From: Chelativorans xinjiangensis
Lineage (GTDB): Bacteria; Pseudomonadota; Alphaproteobacteria; Rhizobiales; Rhizobiaceae
Direction of reading: 5' to 3'
Length of the DNA: 49,395 bases
Assembly (NCBI RefSeq): GCF_009812055.1
Contig: NZ_WQNH01000035.1
Coordinates: forward strand, 1-49,395
Part shown: piece after piece, positions 8,208-15,934 of the stretch
Position numbering within the stretch: position 1 is the first letter of the stretch
How the letters are laid out: every line of letters begins with the position of its first letter
Position numbers and translations under genes: made by a program
Notes under the pieces: generated by a model
Databases searched by the model: none
What the model was told of the DNA's origin: nothing
Seen by the model: the letters and a program-made list of their open reading frames with translations, nothing else

Positions 8208-10046
8208 ATGGCTCTTATCCAAGGACGATTCCTAGACAATATCGGCCGCGTCTACGGAATCTACACGGGCGGCTTCATCGCCTTCATCATTCTCATGGCG
8301 ATCCTGGAACAGCTGGGCGTGGGCGCCGATACGATCGGCATTCTGTTCGTCGCCTTTACCATCGCCATCTATGCGCTGATCGGCTGGCTGTCGCGCACCA
8401 TGGAGGTGGATGCCTACTACGTGGCCGGACGCCAGGTGCCGGCCGTCTATAACGGCATGGCGACGGCTGCCGACTGGATGTCGGGCGCTTCCTTCGTGGC
8501 GCTCGCCGGCGGCATCTATTTCGGCGGTTACGGCTACATGGCCTTCATCGTCGGCTGGACCGGCGGCTACGTGCTCGTCAACTCGCTGATGGCGCCCTAT
8601 CTGCGCAAGTTCGGCTGCTATACGGTGCCCGATTACATCGGCACCCGCTATGGCGGCAATCTGGCGCGCTTCTGTGCCGTCGTCGTGCTGGTGGTCGCCT
8701 CCTTCACCTATGTGACCGCGCAGATCAACGCCACAGGGACCATTGCCGCGCGCGCGCTGCATATTCCCTTCTCCGTCGGCGTCTGGTTCGGTCTTCTCGG
8801 CATCCTGCTGTGCTCGATGCTGGGTGGCATGCGGGCCGTCACCTGGACCCAGGTCGCACAGTATATCGTGCTGATCATCGCCTATCTGGTGCCGGTTATC
8901 TGGATGTCCAACGTGCAGGGCTTCGGCATCATTCCGCACTTCACCTACGGCGAGGCGGCTTCCACGCTTTCGCAATTCGAGGCGGAGTACGGGCTCAATC
9001 CGCCGGCCGAGGCCATCGCTGGCCTGTCGGTGCTGATGACGCCGCATACCGGGCCCGTGGGCGAATACGCGGAATGGAAGTTCGTGACGCTGGCGCTGTC
9101 GATGATGGCGGGAACGGCATCGCTGCCGCATATCCTGATGCGCTACTTCACGACGCCCTCGGTGCGTTCGGCGCGACGGTCGGTGGCCTGGTCGCTCCTG
9201 TTCATCTTCCTTCTGTACTTCACGGCACCGGCACTTGCCACGCTGACCAAACTGCAGCTCCTCGATCCGAGCCTGCCGACGGCCATCATCGGCAAATCCT
9301 TCGAGGAGGTGGCATCGCTGGCCTGGATACAGAACTGGTCGAGTGTCGGCTTCCTTGCCATCACCGACCAGAACGGAGACGGTATCCTGCAGCTCAACGA
9401 GTTCTTCATGCGGCCGGATATCGTCGTCCTGGCCACGCCTGAGATCGCCGGTCTTCCCTACGTGATTTCCGGTCTCGTTGCCGCCGGCGGCATGGCGGCC
9501 GCCATGTCGACGGCGGATGGCCTGCTGCTGGCGATTGCCAATGCGCTCAGCCACGATCTCTACTACAAGATGATCGATCCGAAGGCAGACACCTCCGTCC
9601 GGCTGATCGTTGCACGCATCCTGCTCATCTGCATCGGTGCGCTCGGTGCCTTGATCGCCTCACTGCAGCTCACCGGCATTCTGGGTGCGGTGGCCTGGGC
9701 CTTCTGCTTCGCCTGCTCCGGTCTGTTCTTCCCGCTCACGCTCGGCGTGTGGTGGAAGCGGGCCAACAGGCAAGGAGCTATCGCCGGCATGGCCATCGGC
9801 TTCCTCTCCGGTTCGCTCTATCTCTATCTCGTGAACGACTGGGATGGGGCAGGTGCTGCGTACCCGATCATGGCGCCCTGGATCGGCCTGGACAATCTGC
9901 GCTTCGGCATCGTCGGAATGGCTGCGAGCCTGGTTTCCATGGTCGTCGTCACCCTCATGACGCCGGCACCCGACGAGGAGATCCAGCGGATGGTCGAAGA
10001 CACGCGCGTTCCCGTCGGACCGCCAATCCTGGCGGCCAAGCACTAG
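8208..10046 (+). CDS. Sodium:solute symporter, SSS family (VC_2705 type)
   Basis: 612 aa polytopic transporter of the solute:sodium symporter family, related to the acetate permease ActP. It shows the SSS signature region (around AGRQVPAVYNGMATAADWMSG, near residues 75-95) and about 13 hydrophobic helices, ending in a short soluble tail with GPPILAAKH. The substrate is probably a small monocarboxylate such as acetate, inferred from the family only. It follows its DUF4212 partner by 12 bp with a GGGGG ribosome-binding site, so the two are co-translated. Its TAG stop (10044-10046) lies inside the left end of a family 1 repeat, so that insertion may have set the present C-terminus. Confidence 0.9.
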   Translation: MALIQGRFLDNIGRVYGIYTGGFIAFIILMAILEQLGVGADTIGILFVAFTIAIYALIGWLSRTMEVDAYYVAGRQVPAVYNGMATAADWMSGASFVALAGGIYFGGYGYMAFIVGWTGGYVLVNSLMAPYLRKFGCYTVPDYIGTRYGGNLARFCAVVVLVVASFTYVTAQINATGTIAARALHIPFSVGVWFGLLGILLCSMLGGMRAVTWTQVAQYIVLIIAYLVPVIWMSNVQGFGIIPHFTYGEAASTLSQFEAEYGLNPPAEAIAGLSVLMTPHTGPVGEYAEWKFVTLALSMMAGTASLPHILMRYFTTPSVRSARRSVAWSLLFIFLLYFTAPALATLTKLQLLDPSLPTAIIGKSFEEVASLAWIQNWSSVGFLAITDQNGDGILQLNEFFMRPDIVVLATPEIAGLPYVISGLVAAGGMAAAMSTADGLLLAIANALSHDLYYKMIDPKADTSVRLIVARILLICIGALGALIASLQLTGILGAVAWAFCFACSGLFFPLTLGVWWKRANRQGAIAGMAIGFLSGSLYLYLVNDWDGAGAAYPIMAPWIGLDNLRFGIVGMAASLVSMVVVTLMTPAPDEEIQRMVEDTRVPVGPPILAAKH

Positions 10047-10095
10047 TGGTGCGATCCTGACAGATGGTACCCATCTGTTTGGGTCAGGCCACTAG
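10043..10095. repeat. Family 1 palindromic repeat, copy B (short deletion form, reversed)
   Basis: A 53-bp element with perfect 7-bp inverted ends CTAGTGG (10043-10049) and CCACTAG (10089-10095). Its left half equals the reverse complement of the right end of copies A and C. Its right half equals the reverse complement of their left end. The whole core between the two ACAGATGG...CCATCTGT palindromes is missing, leaving one hybrid hairpin (10060-10067 with 10071-10078). It supplies the symporter stop codon and lies between that gene and the YggT-like gene. Confidence 0.85.
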
Positions 10096-10164
10096 GCGGC
10101 TTGCCAAAATCATCAGGGGCGGGACATTCTCCCGCCCCTGAACTTGTGCCGAGGGAATCAATAT

Positions 10165-10521
10165 ATGCAGCAGACGCTGACCGCCTTCCCCATCTGGGTA
10201 ATCGTCATCGACTATGTATTGGGCGTCGTCATGTGGACGCTGATCGGGCGGGCGGCGATGAACATCTTCCTTCCGGAAGATTCCAGCTTCTTCTTTATGC
10301 GCTTCTTCGTGCGTGCAACCGATCCGCTCCTGCGCCTTTTCGCACCGATCACACCAAGCTTCCTGGTCCGCTTCCTGGTGCCGGTCTATGTGGCGTGGTT
10401 CTTCTTCATGATCCGCTTTTACCTGATGCCCTGGCTTCTCGGCTACTCGGTGATGGGCATGCTGTCCTTCCCGCTGGAAAGCGAGATCGCCGCCATGCTC
10501 TACCAGACGTTCGGGCGGTAG
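10165..10521 (+). CDS. YggT-like integral membrane protein
   Basis: 118 aa, almost entirely hydrophobic, with three probable membrane helices (about residues 9-30, 60-85 and 90-110). The loop ATDPLLRLFAPITPSFLVRF (residues 46-65) resembles the TEPLLRPxRRxIP loop of YggT proteins, but the length and the first helix differ from typical members, so the assignment is moderate. The function of the family is unclear. ATG 10165 has GAGGGA 8 nt upstream. The gene converges on the ATP12 gene across a tandem/inverted repeat (10521-10616). Confidence 0.6.
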   Translation: MQQTLTAFPIWVIVIDYVLGVVMWTLIGRAAMNIFLPEDSSFFFMRFFVRATDPLLRLFAPITPSFLVRFLVPVYVAWFFFMIRFYLMPWLLGYSVMGMLSFPLESEIAAMLYQTFGR

Positions 10522-10616
10522 AGAGTGAATAGTGAGTGGTGAATAGAAATCAGAGGAGCGGCCGAGCAGGGGAAACACATTCTTCACTATTCACTATTCA
10601 CTATTCACTATTCACT
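10521..10616. repeat. Family 3 repeat: heptanucleotide tandem array in an inverted repeat
   Basis: The right arm is a pure tandem array of the 7-mer TTCACTA, 4.9 units, at 10583-10616. The left arm (10525-10546) holds degenerate complementary units (AGTGAATAGTGAG, GTGAATAG), so the two arms can pair around a ~35-nt spacer. It lies between the stops of the convergent YggT-like and ATP12 genes and supplies the last codons and stop of the latter. A degenerate relative is at 20041-20104. Confidence 0.85.
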
Positions 10617-11410
10617 CCCATCGCCTCAAGCAGCGCCACCGCGCCCATCATATCGCGCTTGCGTGCCGCACGCCTCGCAGCGGCCTCGGCATCCTCGCCC
10701 CATTGGGAGATGTTCCAGTCCTCGTCGACATGGGCCACCTGCCAGGCGGCTTCGGCGTCGACGGCACCGGCCTCGACCGCCAGCGCCAGAAGCGCCGAGC
10801 CGGTCAACGAGGTCATCACATGCAGGGCTGCAAGCCTGAGCGGCTCGCGGCGGGGACGCAGGTGGGCGCCGACGGCGGCGATCGTCTGCCGCGGCTGCTC
10901 CACATGCATCACCCCCTCGGCCAGAACGAAACGCACGCCAAGCTCCGCCTCCACCCAGTCGAGCACCGGGTCCCAAGCCTCCGCCTGCAGCGCCACCAGG
11001 CGATCGGGGGCGTCGGCGCGGTAACACAGCAGGTCGCTGGAGGCGAAACGCAGGATATCCTCGGCGACCACCTGCGTATCGCTCGCCACACCGTCGATCG
11101 CCGTATTGACGAGCCGCGTGACGGGCATCGTCATGGGATCGATCTCTTCGCCCTGCGCCTGGTACTCCTGGGCGATCAGATGCGCGGCCTGCTGGCTGGG
11201 CAGCACCACATGCGCGCCGGCCGGCGTGCGCACCGCCCGCTCGTCCAGCAGGACCTTGTACCCCTCGCCCTCCTCGACCACCGTCACCTTGGCATAGAAT
11301 CGCTTCGGCAGCGGTGTGCGCATCTGCTTCTGCGCGCGGCGCACCGGATCGGGGTCGGAAAGACGCGGGTCGTTGTCGAGATCGTTCAGAATATCGCGCA
11401 TGGCACTCAT
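10601..11410 (-). CDS. ATP12-family F1-ATPase assembly chaperone
   Basis: 269 aa protein of the ATP12 family. In mitochondria ATP12 binds free F1-alpha subunit and prevents aggregation during ATP synthase assembly; alphaproteobacteria keep homologues thought to act similarly in the cytoplasm. Family-typical stretches are KRFYAKV (residues 36-42), DPMTMPVTRLVNTAID (91-106) and the cluster around SSDLLCYRADAP (122-133). The last residues GVNSE and the TAG stop are read from the family 3 repeat, so the original C-terminus was probably different. The stop falls in the first repeat units, so gain or loss of a unit further along would not change the protein. It is first in a leftward block with rluA-type and crcB genes. 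Confidence 0.88.
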   Translation of the reverse strand: MSAMRDILNDLDNDPRLSDPDPVRRAQKQMRTPLPKRFYAKVTVVEEGEGYKVLLDERAVRTPAGAHVVLPSQQAAHLIAQEYQAQGEEIDPMTMPVTRLVNTAIDGVASDTQVVAEDILRFASSDLLCYRADAPDRLVALQAEAWDPVLDWVEAELGVRFVLAEGVMHVEQPRQTIAAVGAHLRPRREPLRLAALHVMTSLTGSALLALAVEAGAVDAEAAWQVAHVDEDWNISQWGEDAEAAARRAARKRDMMGAVALLEAMGVNSE

Positions 11411-11457
11411 ATAGGCAGTGGGCGGCGGGCCGTCACCTCAAGAAGGGCAAACCCTCT

Positions 11458-12441
11458 TCACTCGGCGTCTTCGTCCGCCGCCTGGTCGAAGCCGAGCAGG
11501 TTCCAACTCTGCTGCATGTGCGGCGGAAGCTCGGCCGTGACATCGATCGTACCGCCGTCCGGGTGCGGGATGACGAGGCGGCGGGCGTGCAGGTGCAGGC
11601 GGTTCTGGATGCCGCCCGGCAGCTCCCAGTTTTGCTCCGCCTCGAAATATTTCGGGTCGCCGATGATCGGGCAGCCGATGAGCGCCGCATGGACGCGTAA
11701 CTGGTGGGTACGGCCGGTGAACGGCTCCATATGCAGCCAGGAAAGCGCCGTACCGGCCTGCTCGACCACCCGGTAGCTCGAGACCGCATGGTCGGCATCC
11801 GGCTCGCCATGGCGTGCCACGCGCACCCGGTCGCCGTCGGGCGTCAGCTCCTTCACGAGCCAGGTCGAGATGCGATCCTGCGCCTTCTTTGGCACACCCT
11901 TCACCAGCGCCCAATAGATCTTCTTCGTTTCCCGCGCGCGAAAAGCCTCGCCGAGCCTTACGGCGGCAAGCCGCGTGCGCGCCACGACAAGCACGCCGGA
12001 CGTGTCGCGGTCGAGCCGATGCACCAATCGCGGCTTTTCTCCCTTCTTGCTGCGCCAGGCCTCCAGCATGCCATCGACGTGGCGGCTGACGCCGGAGCCG
12101 CCCTGCACGGCCAACCCTGCTGGCTTGTTGAACACGAAGACCTTCTCATCCTCGTGGAGCAGCATCTGCTGGAGCACTTCGCCGTCGCCGCGGTCGCGGA
12201 TGGTGCGCATGGTCGTCGGCGCACCTTTGCGGTCGATGCTCAGCGGCGGCACGCGGATCGTCTGGCCCGGCTGCACTCTCGTGTCCGCCTTGGCCCGCCC
12301 GCCATCGACACGCACCTGGCCGGTACGCAGGAGCTTCTGCAACCGCCCGAAGCCGAGGCCCGGGTAATGGACCTTGAACCAGCGATCGAGCCGCATACCC
12401 GCCTCGCCGCCTTCCACCGAAATCTGCTCTACGCCTGCCAT
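11458..12441 (-). CDS. RluA/RluC-family pseudouridine synthase
   Basis: 327 aa enzyme converting uridine to pseudouridine in RNA, probably 23S rRNA. An S4 RNA-binding domain (about residues 17-75) is followed by the catalytic domain with HRLDRDTSG (141-149), whose Asp144 is the catalytic residue, and the family motif GRTHQLRVHAALIGCPIIGD near residue 240. It resembles RluC in layout, but the target uridines cannot be read from sequence. I chose ATG 12441 (MAGVEQ); the frame is open 13 codons further, including a GTG after GGAA, so the start is uncertain. It is followed by ATP12, an order I recall as frequent in this group. Confidence 0.88.
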   Translation of the reverse strand: MAGVEQISVEGGEAGMRLDRWFKVHYPGLGFGRLQKLLRTGQVRVDGGRAKADTRVQPGQTIRVPPLSIDRKGAPTTMRTIRDRGDGEVLQQMLLHEDEKVFVFNKPAGLAVQGGSGVSRHVDGMLEAWRSKKGEKPRLVHRLDRDTSGVLVVARTRLAAVRLGEAFRARETKKIYWALVKGVPKKAQDRISTWLVKELTPDGDRVRVARHGEPDADHAVSSYRVVEQAGTALSWLHMEPFTGRTHQLRVHAALIGCPIIGDPKYFEAEQNWELPGGIQNRLHLHARRLVIPHPDGGTIDVTAELPPHMQQSWNLLGFDQAADEDAE

Positions 12442-12504
12442 GAATCCAATCGTCGCCACTTCCACCGAGCCCGGCCGCATTCCGGAGCCGCACCCGTGTT
12501 CAGA

Positions 12505-12843
12505 TCATTCGCCGTTCGTTCCATATTGCAGGACCTGAACTTTCTCCAGCGTAATCAGGCCGCTCGTCATGATCGTTTCCAGCACGGGCAGGAAAGCCTC
12601 GATCTTCTCCTCGCCGTCGACGATCTCGATCACCAGCGGCAGATCCTCCGAAAGACGAAGGATCTTGGCGGTGTGGAGGCGGCTGGAATGGCCATACCCC
12701 ATGGCACCGCGCAGGACGGTGGCCCCGGCGATCTCCATTTCGCGGGCCTTGAGCACGATCACCTCGTAGAGCGGACGGCCGTCCGCCCTGTCGTCCTCAC
12801 CGATGAAGATGCGCAGCAATAGCGCCTGCTTGGGTATTTTCAT
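12505..12843 (-). CDS. DUF190 protein (PII-like), partner of CrcB
   Basis: 112 aa protein of the DUF190 family, predicted to fold like PII signalling proteins (ferredoxin-like, trimeric). The region AGATVLRGAMGYGHSSRLHT (residues 39-58) is the conserved core. DUF190 genes are often adjacent to crcB. Here the ATG overlaps the stop of the second crcB as ATGA (12840-12843), so it is translationally coupled to the channel. A regulatory or accessory role in fluoride export is an inference from context; no activity is established. Confidence 0.85.
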   Translation of the reverse strand: MKIPKQALLLRIFIGEDDRADGRPLYEVIVLKAREMEIAGATVLRGAMGYGHSSRLHTAKILRLSEDLPLVIEIVDGEEKIEAFLPVLETIMTSGLITLEKVQVLQYGTNGE

Positions 12844-13337
12844 CGCTCAGATCCTCTCAACCGGTTGAGGCGCATTGCAAGTATGTGGCCGAGCCAGGCG
12901 GCGGCAAGCCATGAGGGGAGGGAAATCCCGACATTGAGTCCCGCCGCAAGCAACTCCCCACCACGCGCCAGCATGAGGGTCTCCAGATTGAACATGGAGA
13001 AGGTCGTCAGCCCTCCGCAAAAACCGGCCATGAAAAACTGACGCTGGCGCGCGCCAGGAAAAACACGGCCGTCGGGGCCGGTCAACGTCGCGTAGAAACC
13101 TATGAGGAAGGAGCCCACCACATTCACGAGCAGCGTGCCGAGGGGAAAGCCGTCTCCCCAAAGAGCCGCGCTGCCAAGCGAAGCAAATGCCCGCAGAGCG
13201 GCGCCGATCATGCTGCCGGCCGCCACCGCCGCGTAGAGCAGCAGCGTGTCGTTTATTTTCCACCGGCGTAGGCGGCGCTCGGCAGACCGACCCGGTAGAG
13301 CGGTCCTGCCGGGCCGGGGCTCCGTCCGCCTCTTCAT
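12840..13337 (-). CDS. crcB: CrcB/Fluc fluoride channel, second subunit
   Basis: 165 aa, four membrane helices (from about residue 37). Family motifs are GTLLVNVVGSFLIGF, with the conserved Asn, and GFCGGLTTFSMFNLET, holding the TTFS sodium/fluoride-path motif. Fluc channels are dual-topology dimers exporting fluoride; tandem pairs form heterodimers in some bacteria. I chose ATG 13337 because it overlaps the first crcB stop as ATGA; an in-frame ATG at 13355 would extend it by 6 residues. Odd: about 33 residues, rich in Arg (RRTEPRPGR..., RSAERRLRRW), precede the first helix, longer than usual for CrcB. This could fix its orientation in the membrane (positive-inside), opposite to its partner. 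Confidence 0.9.
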   Translation of the reverse strand: MKRRTEPRPGRTALPGRSAERRLRRWKINDTLLLYAAVAAGSMIGAALRAFASLGSAALWGDGFPLGTLLVNVVGSFLIGFYATLTGPDGRVFPGARQRQFFMAGFCGGLTTFSMFNLETLMLARGGELLAAGLNVGISLPSWLAAAWLGHILAMRLNRLRGSER

Positions 13338-13717
13338 GGGCTCTCGCCGATCCAAAGACCGGCTAAAGCGAGACCGAGGGCAGCGGCAGCGAGCGTGAGC
13401 CCGACCGAAAGGAGCACGTTGCCACCTGCGCGCAGCCAGTCCCCTTCCCTTACCAGCGCCAGCGTCTGCAGGCTGAAGGAAGAAACGGTCGTGTAGCTGC
13501 CGAGGCCGCCGGTGATGGCGAAAGCCCAGACGGCCGGCATGTCGTAGCGCATCACCGCGTCAGCAACGACACCGATGGCAAAAGCCCCGGTTACGTTGAC
13601 CACCATCGTGCCCCAGGGAAAGGTCTCGCCGAACCGGCGCCCGATGAAGCCCGACAAAAGAAAACGGGCCATGCCGCCGAGGGCCGCACCGACGCAGACG
13701 AGAAACAGGTGGTACAT
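13334..13717 (-). CDS. crcB: CrcB/Fluc fluoride channel, first subunit
   Basis: 127 aa, four membrane helices, family motifs GTMVVNVTGAFAIGV and GGLGSYTTVSSFSLQT. ATG 13717 is preceded by GGGGAGA at ideal distance, so this is the first gene of the crcB-crcB-DUF190 trio. Unlike its neighbour it has a short N-terminus (MYHLFLVCVG) starting directly in a helix. The two subunits are clearly divergent copies, consistent with a heterodimeric channel with each subunit in one orientation (inference). Only 25 bp separate it from the upstream hydroxylase gene, so there is no room for a fluoride riboswitch directly upstream. Confidence 0.92.
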   Translation of the reverse strand: MYHLFLVCVGAALGGMARFLLSGFIGRRFGETFPWGTMVVNVTGAFAIGVVADAVMRYDMPAVWAFAITGGLGSYTTVSSFSLQTLALVREGDWLRAGGNVLLSVGLTLAAAALGLALAGLWIGESP

Positions 13718-13742
13718 GCTTCTCCCCTTCGCCTCGCCAGCC

Positions 13743-14576
13743 CTATTCCGCCGGCGCGCCGCCCCGCGGCTTCGCACCGATCATGATCCAGTTCTTGTAG
13801 AACACCCTCTTCACCCCATCCACCAGCAGCGAAACGAGCCGCAGCAGGCCGGAAAGCAGGCCCGGCACCGGAGAGGGACGGATGATGTCCATGAAGACGC
13901 AATAGCGCCGCCCGTCATACTCGTTCACCGAACGGTGCAGAAGCGTATCGTCGAAGATGAAGAGCGGGTTTTCGTGCCAATAGTGCTTGACGTTGCCGCA
14001 TTCGATGAAAACCTGGTCCGTCTTCACCGGCACCAGATTGTAGAGCACGCGCAGGGTGAGCCTCAGCGGCCCGAAATGGAGCGACGTCGATTCCCGGCCG
14101 CTGAAGACGGAAACGGCAATCGTGCGGATATATTTATAGCGGTGCGTGAAGGCCGGCACGTTGTCGATATGCTGCTTGCCGTACCACTGATAGACATACA
14201 TGCCGCGCCGGCCGCTTTCGAATTTGGCGTCGATGTCGGCGATGATCTCGTTTCTGCGCTCCTGGAAGACCGCCAGAACCTCCTCCACCTCGCGCCGGTA
14301 CTCTTCGGGGAACTGCTCGAGCTGCCATACGCCGCGATTGCGATAGGATATCAAGTCGATAAGAAGGTTGAACGGCGAAAGAAGCCAGGTGAACAGGCCG
14401 TTGCCGAGAAAATAGCCGTTGAAGAGAGCGGCGTTCCTTTGGTCGTTGCGCAGCACGTCGACAATGCCGCACAAGAGATAAAGGAGGGTGACGATCGGGA
14501 TGAAATAAAGCCCAACCGCAAGCACCACCGCAGCAATGACCGCCTTGCGCAATATCCTGATGGATTTCTTATTCAT
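13743..14576 (-). CDS. Aspartyl/asparaginyl beta-hydroxylase-domain protein, LpxO-like
   Basis: 277 aa Fe(II)/2-oxoglutarate dioxygenase of the aspartyl/asparaginyl beta-hydroxylase family. One or two membrane helices lie at about residues 11-38, and the catalytic domain occupies the C-terminal half. The core is HENPLFIFDDTLLHRSVNEY (201-220), where FDD (208-210) and His214 match the metal-binding region, and the Arg pair at 223-224 is placed to bind 2-oxoglutarate. The N-terminal anchor plus this domain is the layout of LpxO, which 2-hydroxylates secondary acyl chains of lipid A, so that role is likely but unproven. ATG 14576 (MNKKSIRILRK) is chosen over more distant starts. It lies 37 bp after rarA and 25 bp before crcB. 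Confidence 0.78.
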   Translation of the reverse strand: MNKKSIRILRKAVIAAVVLAVGLYFIPIVTLLYLLCGIVDVLRNDQRNAALFNGYFLGNGLFTWLLSPFNLLIDLISYRNRGVWQLEQFPEEYRREVEEVLAVFQERRNEIIADIDAKFESGRRGMYVYQWYGKQHIDNVPAFTHRYKYIRTIAVSVFSGRESTSLHFGPLRLTLRVLYNLVPVKTDQVFIECGNVKHYWHENPLFIFDDTLLHRSVNEYDGRRYCVFMDIIRPSPVPGLLSGLLRLVSLLVDGVKRVFYKNWIMIGAKPRGGAPAE

Positions 14577-14613
14577 GGTCTCACTCAAAAATTGTCTGAA
14601 ATAGAACGTTTGG

Positions 14614-15930
14614 TCACGTGTTGCCCCCTGCCCTTTCTCGCCTGAGTTTCGACCAATAGTCGAGCCTTTTGCGAATCTCACGCTCGAAACCACGCTCGGG
14701 CGGGTCGTAGAAGGTTTTGCGCCCCATGACATCGGGAAAATAATCCTGCCCCGAGAAAGCCTCAGGCGCATCGTGATCGTACTGGTAACCTTCGCCGTAG
14801 CCCGTTTCCTTCATCAGCCTGGTCGGCGCATTGAGGATGTGCTTCGGCGGCAGCAGCGAGCCGTGCTCCTTGGCCGCGGCCATGGCCGACTTGAAGGCCG
14901 AGTAGGCGGCGTTGGATTTGGGCGCTGTGGCGAGGTAGATGCAAGCTTGAGCGAAGGCGAGTTCCCCCTCGGGCGAGCCCAGATAGTCGTAGGCATCCTT
15001 GGCGGCATTGGCGATCACCAGCGCCTGCGGATCGGCCAGGCCGATATCCTCCACCGCCATGCGCACCAGCCGCCGGCCGATATAAAGCGGATCCTCGCCG
15101 GCATCGAACATGCGACAAAGATAGTAGAGGGCGGCATCAGGGTCCGAGCCGCGAACCGATTTGTGCAGGGCGGAGATGAGGTTGTAATGCCCGTCCTGGC
15201 TCTTGTCGTAGACGGGTGCGCGCCGCTGGACGATTTTCTGCAAGGCGTCGGCATCGAAAACCTCGCCGTCGCGGGCTGCCCGCCACGCCTCCTCCGCCAA
15301 GCTCAACGCCGCACGCCCGTCCCCGTCGGCCATGCGCAAGAGCACCGCCCTCGCCTCCTCGTCAAGCGGCAGCGGGCGGCCTTCCGCCGCTTCCGCGCGT
15401 TCCAGGAGGCGCGCCAGGCTGTCGCTCTCGAGCGGATGAAAGACGAGCACGCGGGCGCGCGACAGGAGGGCGGCGTTGAGCTCGAAGGACGGGTTTTCCG
15501 TGGTGGCGCCCACCAGGATCACCGTCCCGTCTTCCATCACCGGCAGGAAGGAATCCTGCTGGGCGCGGTTGAAGCGATGAATCTCGTCGACGAAAAGCAG
15601 CGTCTGACGGCCCTGGCTGCGGCGCAAGCGGGCGCCTTCGAACACCTTCTTCAAGTCCGCCACGCCGGAGAAGATGGCCGATATCTGCTCGAATGCCATC
15701 GACGTCTCGCCGGCGAGCAGCCGCGCGACGGTGGTCTTGCCCGTGCCGGGCGGCCCCCAGAAGATGAGCGAGCCGAGCGAGCCGGAGCGGATCATGCGTG
15801 TAAGCGCGCCTTCCTCGCCGGTCAGGTGCTCCTGACCGACCACCTCGTCCAAGTGTGTAGGACGCAGGCGGTCGGCCAACGGCTTGGCCACATCTGCGGC
15901 GGGCTCTTTGCTTTCGAACAGATCAGCCAT
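14614..15930 (-). CDS. rarA: Replication-associated recombination protein A (MgsA/RarA AAA+ ATPase)
   Basis: 438 aa AAA+ ATPase related to clamp loaders and eukaryotic WRNIP1; acts at stalled replication forks. Walker A is GPPGTGKT (residues 59-66), Walker B is [11 protein letters not shown], and sensor 1 is [11 protein letters not shown]. The C-terminal tetramerisation/MgsA domain contains [18 protein letters not shown]. Length is normal. Only 4 bp separate it from the upstream protease gene, so the two are probably co-transcribed. Confidence 0.95.
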   Translation of the reverse strand: MADLFESKEPAADVAKPLADRLRPTHLDEVVGQEHLTGEEGALTRMIRSGSLGSLIFWGPPGTGKTTVARLLAGETSMAFEQISAIFSGVADLKKVFEGARLRRSQGRQTLLFVDEIHRFNRAQQDSFLPVMEDGTVILVGATTENPSFELNAALLSRARVLVFHPLESDSLARLLERAEAAEGRPLPLDEEARAVLLRMADGDGRAALSLAEEAWRAARDGEVFDADALQKIVQRRAPVYDKSQDGHYNLISALHKSVRGSDPDAALYYLCRMFDAGEDPLYIGRRLVRMAVEDIGLADPQALVIANAAKDAYDYLGSPEGELAFAQACIYLATAPKSNAAYSAFKSAMAAAKEHGSLLPPKHILNAPTRLMKETGYGEGYQYDHDAPEAFSGQDYFPDVMGRKTFYDPPERGFEREIRKRLDYWSKLRRERAGGNT

Positions 15931-15934
15931 CGTC

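Noticed and set aside
10583-10616. Phase-variable C-terminus of the ATP12 protein through heptamer slippage
   Set aside because: The stop codon is reached within the first units of the array, so adding or losing later units does not change the reading frame of the protein.
13718-13742. Possible fluoride riboswitch upstream of crcB
   Set aside because: Only 25 bp separate the first crcB from the upstream gene, too short for the aptamer, and no similar fold was seen inside the upstream gene end.
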